A stretch of DNA of 47,201 nt from a virus. Both the position numbers and the translations under genes were made by a program. Numbering within the stretch: the stretch's first letter is position 1; each line of letters opens with the position of its first letter. The stretch lies in the IMG/VR virus record IMGVR_UViG_3300025669_000059, positions 1 to 47,201 of that record, one strand, 5' to 3'. Below are positions 37,229 to 46,501 of this stretch, one piece after another. The notes under the pieces are model-generated. The model ran no database searches and was not told the DNA's origin. It saw nothing but the letters and a program-made list of their open reading frames with translations.

Positions 37229-37681
37229 ATGCCTATTATAAAGCAAAAAGGAAAGACAAAATTCATGTGGCTGCCGGTTACGACATCCACTGAATTCGAA
37301 GAGCATGGATTAGTTCGTTGGTCTTCTGGATTATTAGTACCGGGAATCGCAGGAGATGATGGTGCTACGATTGTTGGTGTTTTACAACACGAAATCGCTA
37401 CTACAGATGACGACTACGCTACAGCTCGTTTAGTAGAAGTTGAAGTTCCAGTTGAGAAAAATGTAATTTGGAGATGCACAGTAGATGATACTGCGGCACT
37501 AACATCTACAGACATGGGAACTTATATGGATATTAGTTCTGAATCTGGAGAAACAAGTAGCTCCGTTGATTCAGCTGAATCCACTGAAGACATCTTTTAT
37601 TGTGTAGGATACATTTCTGCCACTGAAGGATTGTTTGAACTTAATATCGGTTTAGGATATTCAACACAAACAGACGCCTAG
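37229..37681 (+). CDS. Capsid decoration protein candidate
   Basis: This 150-aa protein is beta-rich (KFMWLPVTTSTEFEEHGLVRWSSGLLVPG, TIVGVLQHEIATTDDDYATARLVEVEVPVEKNVIW), has an acidic Ser/Glu/Asp stretch and directly precedes the major capsid gene. Size and place fit head-decoration or gpD-like stabilising proteins. Confidence 0.65.
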   Translation: MPIIKQKGKTKFMWLPVTTSTEFEEHGLVRWSSGLLVPGIAGDDGATIVGVLQHEIATTDDDYATARLVEVEVPVEKNVIWRCTVDDTAALTSTDMGTYMDISSESGETSSSVDSAESTEDIFYCVGYISATEGLFELNIGLGYSTQTDA

Positions 37682-37697
37682 TATATTAACAATAACG

Positions 37698-37745
37698 ACT
37701 TATTAGCAAATTGGGAGAAACGGACCTTGTTATCCCCTAATAAGT
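37698..37745 (+). promoter_or_regulatory. Hairpin in the major capsid leader
   Basis: ACTTATTAG (37698-37706) pairs perfectly with CTAATAAGT (37737-37745), and GGGA (37713-37716) with TCCC (37733-37736). The structure ends 7 bases before the major capsid ATG, close enough to affect ribosome access or mRNA stability. Confidence 0.65.
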
Positions 37746-37752
37746 AAAAGAA

Positions 37753-38757
37753 ATGGAGCTAAATACAATAACGCTTGGAGATTTTGTAAAATTAGCTACT
37801 GTTATCTGGGAAGAATCATACGCCTCAGTTGAACAATCAATGGTCAACTCAGGATTAATCAAAAAGAGTGATATTCCACAAAATACAGGTAACACTAGAG
37901 AATTCAGCGAAATAGACTCCAACGAATACTTGTCCGCTAAGGGCGAGGGAGATCAAGCCGCTAGAGGTAAGATCCAACAGGGATACAGCAAGACTATGAA
38001 GATGAAGAGAGTAGCAGAAAACGTTGGTATCACTTACGAGATGAGGACACAAAATAAGTATCCTGAAGTAGTAGCCAGATTAGAAAATGCTGGTAGAAAG
38101 GGTGCTAATAGAATGGACTTAGATCTTTCACACAGAATTACTTTTGGAACAGCAACATCTTACACAGACATGGATGGTGCAACAGTTACAACAACAACTG
38201 GTGATGGATTCCAATTATTCTACACAGCTCACACATTAGCTGGATCTACATCTACTTATAGAAATAGATTAGCTAACAACCCTGCACTTTCCAAAGGTGC
38301 AATAGAGGGAATGGAAAGATTGATTACAGAAAACACATATAATCAATTTGGAGAGAAAGTAACAGGAAACTTTGATATTCTTTTCACAACTGATGATCCT
38401 AATACGGTCAACACAGCAAGAGAATATTTGAGAAGCACATCTGCACCAGATGCAGCACACGCAGGAGTAATCAACGTTTATGCTGGAAAGTATAAATTAG
38501 TTGTATTGCCTCGTGTAAACACTGATGCAAATGGAGCCCCAACAACAAAGAGAGCTTACTGGGGAATCGCTTGCTCAAAAATGTCTTCAATGCACTTAGG
38601 TGTATGGGAAACTCCACACTTGATCGCTCCAACAGCAGGATCAAATGCTGAAGATGTACAAACAGATGACTGGGAGTTCAGAAGCAGAGCTGGTTACGGT
38701 ATCGTAACTGTCAACGCATCTTGGATCAAATTCTCATCTGGAGATGGCGCAGCTTAG
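37753..38757 (+). CDS. Major capsid protein
   Basis: This 334-aa protein resembles Mu gpT-like HK97-fold major capsid proteins: LGDFVKLATVIWEESYASVEQSM, GNTREFSEIDSNEYLSAKGEGDQA, SKTMKMKRVAENVGITYEMRTQNKYP, DLDLSHRITFGTATSY and a C-terminal WETPHLIAPTAGSNAEDVQTDDWEFRSRAGYGIVTVNASW. It builds the icosahedral shell. No N-terminal delta domain, so a separate scaffold is expected, in line with the gene at 34898. Confidence 0.85.
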   Translation: MELNTITLGDFVKLATVIWEESYASVEQSMVNSGLIKKSDIPQNTGNTREFSEIDSNEYLSAKGEGDQAARGKIQQGYSKTMKMKRVAENVGITYEMRTQNKYPEVVARLENAGRKGANRMDLDLSHRITFGTATSYTDMDGATVTTTTGDGFQLFYTAHTLAGSTSTYRNRLANNPALSKGAIEGMERLITENTYNQFGEKVTGNFDILFTTDDPNTVNTAREYLRSTSAPDAAHAGVINVYAGKYKLVVLPRVNTDANGAPTTKRAYWGIACSKMSSMHLGVWETPHLIAPTAGSNAEDVQTDDWEFRSRAGYGIVTVNASWIKFSSGDGAA

Positions 38758-38773
38758 TCAATTAACATAGTAT

Positions 38774-38816
38774 TTAGTTTATGAGAGATTTTCTCTAGGT
38801 CGGTGGTTGGAACTAA
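38774..38816 (+). promoter_or_regulatory. Nested hairpin after the major capsid gene
   Basis: TTAGTT (38774-38779) pairs with AACTAA (38811-38816), with AGAGA-TTT-TCTCT (38784-38796) inside. It ends 16 bases before the next start. Confidence 0.5.
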
Positions 38817-38832
38817 TTACTAACAAAATATA

Positions 38833-39822
38833 ATGATTTTAAATCTAAATTCAGGATATGGACAACTTTTAGCAAATCAAATTGCTGCATCAGTTGGACC
38901 AGTAATGGGAAAGATCTTAATAGTTTGTCCTTCAACAGACGCTAACTACGACAGACTTTCTCAACTATTCGTAGGCGACACAGAAGGTGAAGTAAGATTA
39001 TTTACTACGCTTGAAGCCGCTTACACAGCAGCCACATCTAACCAAAACGATGTTATCTGTTTAATGGGAACAGGATCACACCAATTAGCAGCGGGTATTG
39101 CTTGGAGTAAAAGCAGAGTCCATGTTATTGGGTTTGATGGTGGAGATAGATTAGTACAGCAAGGTGCAAAAGTAACTACGGTTACAGGAGATGCTACAGC
39201 GTACACAGTTAAAGTAACTGGTACACGTAACACCTTTGAAAATGTTAAATTTATTCAAAATAGTGCAGAAGCAACAGCTCTTACTGTATTACAGGAAGGT
39301 GCTGAAGGTTCAGTTTACAAAAACTGTTCATTCGTATTTGGAGTAAATGATAACCTTGGTGGAACTACAGCTCACGAAGTTGTATCAGGCTCAGACAGTG
39401 CAACATTCTTAAATTGTACTTTTGGCTCAGACACACTTTTAACAAGTGCAGCTCGTTCAGTATTTACAATAGACCAAGTCACAACTTCACAAGAATTTAA
39501 GAGTAATATCTTAAAAGATTGTATTTGGATGGTTTCATCTTCAGATGCTGATGCTCTTCTTTTAGAAGTTGCAGCTAACACTGATGTATTGTACACAAAC
39601 CTATTTATTAATCCAATCATGATGGCTTCAATAGATACTGCCGGTGGTATAGCTCTTACAGTAGGAGCAGCTAGTGCAGGTTCTCTTGTAAAGGGAACAT
39701 TAAACTTTGCAAATCTTGCAACATTTAATATCGCTAGTTTCATGACTACATCTGATCAAGTTAAGATTACAGGAAACATTCCAATCGCAGCTACTTCTGG
39801 TATTTCAGTAACACCAGCCTAG
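38833..39822 (+). CDS. Beta-helix structural protein
   Basis: This 329-aa protein has recurrent Asn/Thr/Val strands (TRNTFENVKFIQNSAEATALTVL, GSVYKNCSFVF, ATFLNCTFGSD, SNILKDCIWMV) of a right-handed parallel beta-helix. An N-terminal part (ASVGPVMGKILIVCPSTDANYDRLSQLF) may anchor it. It follows the capsid gene, so it could be a head decoration or fibre. Confidence 0.7.
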   Translation: MILNLNSGYGQLLANQIAASVGPVMGKILIVCPSTDANYDRLSQLFVGDTEGEVRLFTTLEAAYTAATSNQNDVICLMGTGSHQLAAGIAWSKSRVHVIGFDGGDRLVQQGAKVTTVTGDATAYTVKVTGTRNTFENVKFIQNSAEATALTVLQEGAEGSVYKNCSFVFGVNDNLGGTTAHEVVSGSDSATFLNCTFGSDTLLTSAARSVFTIDQVTTSQEFKSNILKDCIWMVSSSDADALLLEVAANTDVLYTNLFINPIMMASIDTAGGIALTVGAASAGSLVKGTLNFANLATFNIASFMTTSDQVKITGNIPIAATSGISVTPA

Positions 39823-39826
39823 CAGC

Positions 39827-39872
39827 AAGTTTCTTTTCCTCCTTTTCTTCTTAAAAGTAAAAGGGGAAACCT
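39827..39872 (+). other. Pyrimidine/purine hairpin
   Basis: GTTTC (39829-39833) pairs with GAAAC (39866-39870), and CCTTTT (39841-39846) with AAAAGG (39859-39864). There is a T-rich arm but no final U tract. It lies in the 75-base gap before the next structural gene. Confidence 0.5.
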
Positions 39873-39897
39873 AGGTTTATTAATTTAATAAAAATTC

Positions 39898-40305
39898 ATG
39901 AAAACAAGAGTAATAACAGCCTTAGATGGCAAAACTGCTACAGCAACATCAGGCAAGTTCTATGTTGGTGATGCAGAAAGAATTGGTCTTCTTTTTAGAA
40001 GGGCAGCTCACGCTTCTGGTAATACAGTTTTCACTGTAAACATTGGAGGAGAAGCAGAAGGTACTGTAACTCCTGTAATGACAGCAACAAATATGCTTAT
40101 CAAAGATATTGTAGCTGATGCAGGTGCAGGTACTTCAGGAGAAGATATAGGGCACACAAGAGTTGCTAGTGTAACACTTGCTGGTAATGGAGATGAAATG
40201 GTCTGGTTAGATCCAGTCTGTTTAGTAACATATCTTTCTGTAACAGCTACAGAGACAACAGATGGTACACACACAGCATTTATAATCGCTCAATACAGAA
40301 CATAA
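39898..40305 (+). CDS. Small structural protein
   Basis: This 135-aa beta-rich protein (KTRVITALDGKTATATSGKFYVGDAERIGLLFR, VTLAGNGDEMVWLDPVCLVTYLSVTATET) is probably a head-completion or tail-tube-like virion protein. Family not identified. One base separates it from the next gene. Confidence 0.65.
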   Translation: MKTRVITALDGKTATATSGKFYVGDAERIGLLFRRAAHASGNTVFTVNIGGEAEGTVTPVMTATNMLIKDIVADAGAGTSGEDIGHTRVASVTLAGNGDEMVWLDPVCLVTYLSVTATETTDGTHTAFIIAQYRT

Positions 40306-40306
40306 A

Positions 40307-40594
40307 ATGAACACATTTAAAGGCTCACTAGCAGTTAATATCGCAGTAACATTAGATTTTGATCTAACAAGCGTTGTTAGTGTAATTTATCTTGTGACAA
40401 AACCAGATAAGACGGTTGTGTCATGGACTGCTACAGTGGATACAGCCGCCACTGGGATAACACACTACACAACCATAGCAGGAGACTTAGACACAGTCGG
40501 AGTCTATGTGCTACAACCAAAGGCAACATTTGCTTCACAAGCATATTATGGAGAACCAATCTCATTTGATGTTAACGAAGTAATAGTTCCTTAG
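40307..40594 (+). CDS. Ig-like small structural protein
   Basis: This 95-aa beta protein (NIAVTLDFDLTSVVSVIYLVTKPDKTVVSWTATV, TTIAGDLDTVGVYVLQPKATF, YGEPISFDVNEVI) resembles immunoglobulin-like domains found in tail or baseplate proteins. Connector or stabiliser role inferred from place. Confidence 0.6.
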   Translation: MNTFKGSLAVNIAVTLDFDLTSVVSVIYLVTKPDKTVVSWTATVDTAATGITHYTTIAGDLDTVGVYVLQPKATFASQAYYGEPISFDVNEVIVP

Positions 40595-40616
40595 TAAATA
40601 ATTAAATTAAAAAAAA

Positions 40617-41063
40617 ATGGCAAGTAAAACACCAAATACATTTCTAGGAGGAGTCTTATCGGCATATATTGCTGCTAAAGACCTTAGAGCTAGATTGGTT
40701 ATGACAGATACAACTTGTGATACAGAGATTGACGCTATCACTAATCTGTCTGATTATTCAGATATAGATGCCTCAGATGCTACAGGATATGTTGATATAG
40801 AGCTTACAGGAGAGACTGTAACAGTCAACGATACAGATAACAGAGGAGATCTTGATACTTCCGCAGCTATTGTATTCCCGGGTTTATCTGGAGATGCAAC
40901 AAGAGATTATCAAGGAGTATTGATTTATGAATATGTAGACGGAACAGACGCAAATGACATTCCAATGTTCTACGTTGATTTCACTTCAACATTGGTAAAA
41001 GAGGCTACACAAGTTACTGTACCTTCTTCAACAACTAACCTATTACAAGCAACACAAGGATAA
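40617..41063 (+). CDS. Structural-operon hypothetical protein
   Basis: This 148-aa acidic protein is beta-rich (DASDATGYVDIELTGETVTVNDTDNRGDL, YVDFTSTLVKEATQVTVPSS). It sits one base before the glycine-rich gene. Possibly a tail or connector component; family not recognised. Confidence 0.6.
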   Translation: MASKTPNTFLGGVLSAYIAAKDLRARLVMTDTTCDTEIDAITNLSDYSDIDASDATGYVDIELTGETVTVNDTDNRGDLDTSAAIVFPGLSGDATRDYQGVLIYEYVDGTDANDIPMFYVDFTSTLVKEATQVTVPSSTTNLLQATQG

Positions 41064-41064
41064 T

Positions 41065-42363
41065 ATGGCAGACGCAACAGTAGAAATATTATTAGTCGGC
41101 GGAGGAGCTGGCGGTGGAGGTGGAAATAACAACGACACTGGTCAGGGAGGTGGTGGAGGAGCAGGTGAATATATCACTGATGCTGCTTTGGTTGTAACTG
41201 CACAAGAATATACTATTGTTGTAGGAAGTGGAGGTTCAGGAGGAACAGCTGAAAATAACGGAGGTGATGGAAATAATTCAACTGGTATAGGGAAAACGGC
41301 AGATGGAGGAGGTGGCGGTGGTGATGGTGGTGATGGTGGATTTAACAGATGTACAGTTGGTAACAGTGGGGGTTCTGGTGGAGGTGGCGGAGGTTGTGGA
41401 TATGGTGCTACTTGTGCTGGTGGGTCTAGTGAAACAGGTGGATATGATGGAGGTACTAGTGCAAGTACCGGAGGAGCTGGTGGAGGAGGAGCCTCAGAAG
41501 TTGGAGCAAACGGAAGCACTAGTTCAGGAGGTATCGGAGGAGATGGAGGTGATGGAAATTCTAACTCAATTTCAGGTTCAGCAGTAACATACGCTGGAGG
41601 AGGCGGAGGCGGAAGTAACTCTCAAAATTATTCTACAGGTGGAACAGGAGGAGGAGGAGCTGGAGCTATATATGTTAATGGTTCAGCAACAGCAGGAACA
41701 GCAAATCTTGGAGGTGGAGGTGGCGGAGGTTCAGCTAATACTCAAGCAACAGGAGCAAGTGGAGGTTCTGGAATAGTTATTATAGCTTATGCAACAAATG
41801 GAGATGATGGTGTCTCAACAGACTCTACTGGAGGAACAGTTACTACATCGGGAGGTAACACAATTCACACATTCACATCAGGTGGAACATTTACAGCAGT
41901 CTTGACTGGAATAGAGGTCACAGCAGATTTCACCCCAGTATCTATGGAACTAACAATTCCTTCTATGACTGGGAGTGATGCTATAGAGGAAACAGCAGCA
42001 TTTACGCCAGTTTCGATGGAAATAGCTATACCATCAATGACACCAACGTGGGTTGCACCAGTCACAGCTGAGTTCACACCAGTTTCAATGGAGATAGCAG
42101 TACCGAATATGACAGGAGTATACGCATTAGAAACCATAGCAGCATTTACCCCTGTCTCAATGGAAATGACGATTCCTAGTATGACTCCTACTTATGAGGC
42201 AGAACTAACAGCTGCATTTACTCCGGTAAGTGTAGAGATGACCATACCAGCTAGAGACGCGTTTATAGCAAGATTGTCTCATGCTTTCAGTAGTGATATT
42301 AAAAATTCTATAACAGCAACAAGCAAAATAAAGAATTTATCAACAAAATCTAAATTAAAGTAA
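41065..42363 (+). CDS. Glycine-rich tail protein with C-terminal repeats
   Basis: This 432-aa protein begins with ILLVGGGAGGGGG and a domain of Gly-rich loops (residues 5-250), as in phage glycine-rich tail-fibre domains: GGAGEYI, YTIVVGSGGSGG, SGIVIIAY. From residue 286 it has about 4.7 repeats of 24 residues starting AxFTPVSMEMxIPSM, then a short basic tail (SKIKNLSTKSKLK). The Gly-rich part probably binds the host surface and the repeats act as a spacer. Confidence 0.7.
   Translation: MADATVEILLVGGGAGGGGGNNNDTGQGGGGGAGEYITDAALVVTAQEYTIVVGSGGSGGTAENNGGDGNNSTGIGKTADGGGGGGDGGDGGFNRCTVGNSGGSGGGGGGCGYGATCAGGSSETGGYDGGTSASTGGAGGGGASEVGANGSTSSGGIGGDGGDGNSNSISGSAVTYAGGGGGGSNSQNYSTGGTGGGGAGAIYVNGSATAGTANLGGGGGGGSANTQATGASGGSGIVIIAYATNGDDGVSTDSTGGTVTTSGGNTIHTFTSGGTFTAVLTGIEVTADFTPVSMELTIPSMTGSDAIEETAAFTPVSMEIAIPSMTPTWVAPVTAEFTPVSMEIAVPNMTGVYALETIAAFTPVSMEMTIPSMTPTYEAELTAAFTPVSVEMTIPARDAFIARLSHAFSSDIKNSITATSKIKNLSTKSKLK
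41920..42255 (+). repeat. Tandem 72-bp coding repeats
   Basis: Four full units of 72 bp and a partial fifth encode TADFTPVSMELTIPSM and variants. Codons have diverged while the protein pattern is kept, so the array is under selection. Unit number may vary between relatives. Confidence 0.85.
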
Positions 42364-42364
42364 G

Positions 42365-43840
42365 ATGCCTAAAACAAAACCTTGGTCAATAACAATAGAT
42401 TCATTCGGAGGATTCGTTCCAGCGTGGTTCAGGAACTCATATCCTTTCTATGGTAACAAAAACATGGCTTCAGATATGAAGAACATAGACTTGATTGATC
42501 CTAATGTAATGACACAAGGACCAGCACCAGTAGCCCTAACAACGGGTACAGAGGCTGGGGCAGTAACAACAACTGTCCGTTCTTTCCTTAGAAGCGTGAC
42601 ATCAGCAGATGTATCTTTCGCGATTGGTGGAGCAAGACTATACCAGTTAAGTTCGACCACTGTTAAAGATGATGGCTCTGATACACCATTCCCTCACTTG
42701 ATAGATAAAGCCGCAGTGACTGGAGAAGACGGAGAAGATGTTGTCTATTATAAATCAAACCTTTATTATTTTTATAATCACTCAGCATCAGCTGGAGATA
42801 TTGGAAAGTTTGACCTTTCTGCTACCTTTGATGATGACTGGGGATCAACAGTCCCTACTGGAAATGAAACCATAGAAGATGCTCCCCATCAGGCGATGGT
42901 TGGAGGAGATGACGTAGTATATTTTACAAATGGGAACTATGTTGGAACTATAGAGGGAACAACCTTAGATGTGCAAGGATTAGACTTCTGGACCAACTCT
43001 GTATGTGCTTCAATAACTTGGAACGAAAACAGAGTTAAGGTAGCTGTTAATAGACCAAACATTGCAGGAGCTAACTTAAATCAATCAGGGATTTATACTT
43101 GGAACGGAGTTTCTTCTTCTTGGGAAGGAGACCCAGTAGAGGTTAATGGAAAGATTGGAGCCCTATATACTAAAAACGGAGTTACTTATGTATGGTGGCA
43201 AGACTCAGGGACAACGAATGAGTTTAATTTTGGATATGTTAGTGGAACACAGCTTAAATCTATTAAGAGATGCGAAGGAACACTACCATTATATTATCAA
43301 GTATCAGAAGATAGAGGATTTATCACTTGGATGTCAGATGGATTAGCATATTACTGGGGAAGTGCAGATCCAGACCTACCAGCAATCTTCTTCCAATACA
43401 CGAGTTCTACTTATACAGACACAGTAGGAGGGATCGGGATTCCTTTTGGAACTATATTAACTGCTTCTCACAACGCAACTACAGGCTATAATATTGCAAA
43501 AGCTAGTGGGTACAGCGTAGATTCAACCTATAACTTAAAGGCTATGATGATGTCAGCTCCGGGAAATAAGTCTGTACTAGATAAAATCTTTGTTCACACA
43601 GAAGAGATAGACGCAGGAGGAGCTTTAGATTTCACTTTGACTTACGACAAAGCTAAGAGTACAAGCACTCTAGAACAGATTGGAGTTACAGACGACAACC
43701 TAACATTACATAAAATAGTAAATAAGAGTTTTAATTTAGAAGACTTTCGTTTGGATTTGAATTTCGCTAATGGTAGCGCAACGAATCCAGTGAAGATAAG
43801 ATCAATATTAATCCAAGGTCATTACACCGAGGAAAACTAA
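42365..43840 (+). CDS. Tail/virion structural protein
   Basis: This 491-aa protein begins KTKPWSITIDSFGGFVPAWFRNSYPFYGNKNMASDMKNIDLIDPN. It has repeated aromatic/Gly strands (GEDVVYYKSNLYYFYNHS, DDVVYFTNGNYVGTI, SAITWNENRVKVAVN-like, NGVTYVWWQDSG), consistent with a beta-propeller. It is followed after 7 bases by the adaptor gene. Role in the tail or at the neck inferred. Confidence 0.65.
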   Translation: MPKTKPWSITIDSFGGFVPAWFRNSYPFYGNKNMASDMKNIDLIDPNVMTQGPAPVALTTGTEAGAVTTTVRSFLRSVTSADVSFAIGGARLYQLSSTTVKDDGSDTPFPHLIDKAAVTGEDGEDVVYYKSNLYYFYNHSASAGDIGKFDLSATFDDDWGSTVPTGNETIEDAPHQAMVGGDDVVYFTNGNYVGTIEGTTLDVQGLDFWTNSVCASITWNENRVKVAVNRPNIAGANLNQSGIYTWNGVSSSWEGDPVEVNGKIGALYTKNGVTYVWWQDSGTTNEFNFGYVSGTQLKSIKRCEGTLPLYYQVSEDRGFITWMSDGLAYYWGSADPDLPAIFFQYTSSTYTDTVGGIGIPFGTILTASHNATTGYNIAKASGYSVDSTYNLKAMMMSAPGNKSVLDKIFVHTEEIDAGGALDFTLTYDKAKSTSTLEQIGVTDDNLTLHKIVNKSFNLEDFRLDLNFANGSATNPVKIRSILIQGHYTEEN

Positions 43841-43847
43841 AAATTAT

Positions 43848-45074
43848 ATGGCATATAATAGAACCACATTAAAAGCTAACATAGCAACATTAATTTCTGG
43901 AACAGTCAATAATTCAGACCTTAATACTATTGTTAATAGGGCTGTAAGAGATGTTATCTCTGAACATGATCTAAGATCTTGTATTAGAAAGTCAGCTCTA
44001 TCGCCAAACCTTTTTGACGAGGTATATCAATATTCTGCTCCAGCAGACCTTAAAGGAGATAAGATTATTGACGTAAAGCCACAAACAGGTAGAAGTAAGA
44101 ACGATTACTGGAGAAAAACTACAGCAGAAGAGTTTGATAGACGCAAACAATACGGAAGGAATGATTCTTTCGGAGATCCTATTAAGTTAGTAGGAAGTAA
44201 CTGGAACGGAGAATCTTTGGTAGCAACACAAGATACAGATATGGTCAAGAAAGTCTTACTATCTAAGGCTATAGATGATACAGCTATCACCCTAGACCCA
44301 TTAACAACAGTAGGCACATGGACTGCTTTTGGAGATGGAACTAACTTAACAGCAGATTATACTAATTACATTAAAGGATCTTCATCTATAAACTGGGATA
44401 TTAATGCTGATGGAGGTACTACCGCGGGCATAGAAAACTCAGCTCTAACATCAGTTGATATTTCAAACTACATAACAGAAGGAGTAGTTCTAGTTTGGGT
44501 ATATCTATCTAGTAAGACAAACGTTACTAACCTAATCTTTAGGATTGGTAGTAGCTCCTCTGCATACAACACTATAACAGCTACAACTAACAATGAAGGA
44601 ACAGCATTCGTAAATGGCTGGAACCTTATAAGATTTAATTACTCAGATAAGACAGTAGTAGGAACTCCTACTAATAGTGCTTGTACTTACTCAGCACTAT
44701 ATATGACAAAAACAACTGGTAAGATCTCAGAGACTGATTACAGATTCAATTACTTAACCATGAGGCAGGGGGCTCATTATGATCTAGTGTACTATTCAAA
44801 ATATGGATGGCAGAATTTAGCTGGAGCATACATTGAAAACTCTACATTAGACACAGACTTTGTTAATGCAGACACAGACGAGATAAGACTGATAGAAGAA
44901 AGAGCCGCGCTATTAGGAGAAATGCACATTAGAAGCTCAGAGAGTACAATAAAAGCAAAGAAGAATTCGTATTTAGAGGCTTCAGCATTATATAAAATGC
45001 AATATCCATCAACAGTGTTACTATTGACCACAACATATAATGATATGGACTATGGTAACTCAATCTATTACTAA
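43848..45074 (+). CDS. Head-to-tail adaptor-like protein with inserted LamG-like domain
   Basis: This 408-aa protein has an N-terminal adaptor-like helical part (NRTTLKANIATLISGTVNNSDLNTIVNRAVRDVISEHDL, FDEVYQYSAPADLKGDKIIDV) and a C-terminal helical part (DTDEIRLIEERAALLGEMHIRSSES, YLEASALYKMQYPS), as in podovirus adaptor/tubular proteins. Between them (about 145-310) sits a jelly-roll/LamG-like domain (GSSSINWDINADGG, GVVLVWVYLSSKTNVTNLIFRIGSSS, WNLIRFNYSDKT), probably a sugar-binding insertion. Confidence 0.65.
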   Translation: MAYNRTTLKANIATLISGTVNNSDLNTIVNRAVRDVISEHDLRSCIRKSALSPNLFDEVYQYSAPADLKGDKIIDVKPQTGRSKNDYWRKTTAEEFDRRKQYGRNDSFGDPIKLVGSNWNGESLVATQDTDMVKKVLLSKAIDDTAITLDPLTTVGTWTAFGDGTNLTADYTNYIKGSSSINWDINADGGTTAGIENSALTSVDISNYITEGVVLVWVYLSSKTNVTNLIFRIGSSSSAYNTITATTNNEGTAFVNGWNLIRFNYSDKTVVGTPTNSACTYSALYMTKTTGKISETDYRFNYLTMRQGAHYDLVYYSKYGWQNLAGAYIENSTLDTDFVNADTDEIRLIEERAALLGEMHIRSSESTIKAKKNSYLEASALYKMQYPSTVLLLTTTYNDMDYGNSIYY

Positions 45075-46279
45075 TGGAATTATTTATTGACAACGTAGTT
45101 ACCACCTTAACTGTAGAACAGATATTAGCTTTACAGAATGTAAACGGTTCTTCAGATATGGGGACTGTAGTAGGTGGTAAGTTTGTCGGTGGAACATTAG
45201 ACGGGGCATCTTATACGTCATCAGTGAACGGAGGAAGAGTAGAAATCTTTCCGAACGATGAACCAACAACAGGATTTGTCTCGTATGCATCAGATGACAG
45301 CGTTGTATTTAAAACAGTAGTAGGAGGAGATAACGCAGGGGATGTTATTATAGGAGACTATGCAGGAGGACAGGGTATCTTTTGGGATCAATCAGCTGGT
45401 ACAATAGATGTACAGGGAGGAATTACAGTAGACAGTCTAGATATTCCAGACCAAGTAACAGCAGATTCATTTCATGTAGACTCATCAGGTAATACTTGGT
45501 GGGGAGCTACAACCCTAGGAAGCTCAGTAGCTAATGTCTTAAAGGACGGTTCAGCTACTTTCACAAATGTGGTAGCAGGAGATGGCACAATCAGATTCCT
45601 ACAGTATGATGGAACTTCGCTTACTATATTAGGACAGAGGTTATTCAATGAATTTGTAGGCTCTTGGACTGACGGATTAACAGAAACTACTACAAACGCT
45701 ACAATTACTAGGGTTATATTGGATACAAGATTAAGAAGGTCAACTGGTGGAAATTACTCTTTAAGCTCTGGAATAATAGGATATGAATATGGAGCTGGCG
45801 TAGAATTTGATTGGGATTACGACTATGACTTAACTTTTAGACTAGCAGCAGAAACGGGGACAGTAGATTCAGGTGGATTAGCTGGCAGTGCTTTCCTTTG
45901 GGGAATACAAGATAGGCAGGTTACAGTCTTATCTCCCTCTTTAGGAACTAATTTGTCAGTAACAGCAAGACACACAGCATTCATAAATGATAAGGATGGC
46001 AATCTATACGCTTCTTGTGCAGATGGGACAACACAGACTACATCACAGATAACAGGAATTACCACTACTGCCGAACACGAATATAGGGTTATCTTTGATA
46101 CTGGGAGCAACGCTAAATTTTATATAGACGATGTATTAAAGGCAACACTAACTACTAACTTACCGTCAGGAGCAGGTACTAATAATGAACCATCATTATT
46201 CTGGGGAGAGGTCTGCGAAAGAAATGTAGGAGGTGGAGAGGCTCTATTATATAATAATTACAAACTTATAATCACATGA
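45074..46279 (+). CDS. Tail or receptor-binding structural protein
   Basis: This 401-aa protein starts on the previous stop (TAATG). The N-terminal half is repetitive beta structure rich in Gly/Asp/Thr (GTVVGGKFVGGTLDGASY, GGITVDSLDIPDQVTADSFHVDSSGNTWW), as in tail fibres. The C-terminal half is a concanavalin/LamG-like jelly roll (YDLTFRLAAETG, HEYRVIFDTGSNAKFYIDDVL, EALLYNNYKLIIT). It probably contacts host glycans. Confidence 0.65.
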   Translation: MELFIDNVVTTLTVEQILALQNVNGSSDMGTVVGGKFVGGTLDGASYTSSVNGGRVEIFPNDEPTTGFVSYASDDSVVFKTVVGGDNAGDVIIGDYAGGQGIFWDQSAGTIDVQGGITVDSLDIPDQVTADSFHVDSSGNTWWGATTLGSSVANVLKDGSATFTNVVAGDGTIRFLQYDGTSLTILGQRLFNEFVGSWTDGLTETTTNATITRVILDTRLRRSTGGNYSLSSGIIGYEYGAGVEFDWDYDYDLTFRLAAETGTVDSGGLAGSAFLWGIQDRQVTVLSPSLGTNLSVTARHTAFINDKDGNLYASCADGTTQTTSQITGITTTAEHEYRVIFDTGSNAKFYIDDVLKATLTTNLPSGAGTNNEPSLFWGEVCERNVGGGEALLYNNYKLIIT

Positions 46280-46500
46280 AGATAAAAGGAAAAGGAATCT
46301 CAATATCAATAGATGACAATTCAGAAGAAGGCAAGAAGATAAAGGCTGGATATAATTATAAAATAGAGAAGGGTAACATTAAGATTCTAAAAGCTGGAAC
46401 TGATATTACAAATAAATACCAAGCTATAAAAGCATTAAAAGAATCAAAAAATCTTAAAGAACTAAAAGAAATATTAATTAAGTTTTTAGAAATAAAATAA
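46276..46500 (+). CDS. Small basic hypothetical protein
   Basis: This 74-aa Lys-rich protein (KIKGKGISISIDDNSEEGKKIKAGYNYKIEKGNIKIL, then helical LKESKNLKELKEILIKFL) overlaps the upstream gene by 4 bases (ATGA). Function unknown; between the tail protein and LysM gene. Confidence 0.65.
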   Translation: MKIKGKGISISIDDNSEEGKKIKAGYNYKIEKGNIKILKAGTDITNKYQAIKALKESKNLKELKEILIKFLEIK

Positions 46501-46501
46501 C

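Noticed and set aside
41142-41587. Antisense and +1 frames in the glycine-rich gene (Pro-rich or Val/Glu-rich proteins)
   Set aside because: They arise from GGN-rich codons read in other frames and carry no independent evidence.
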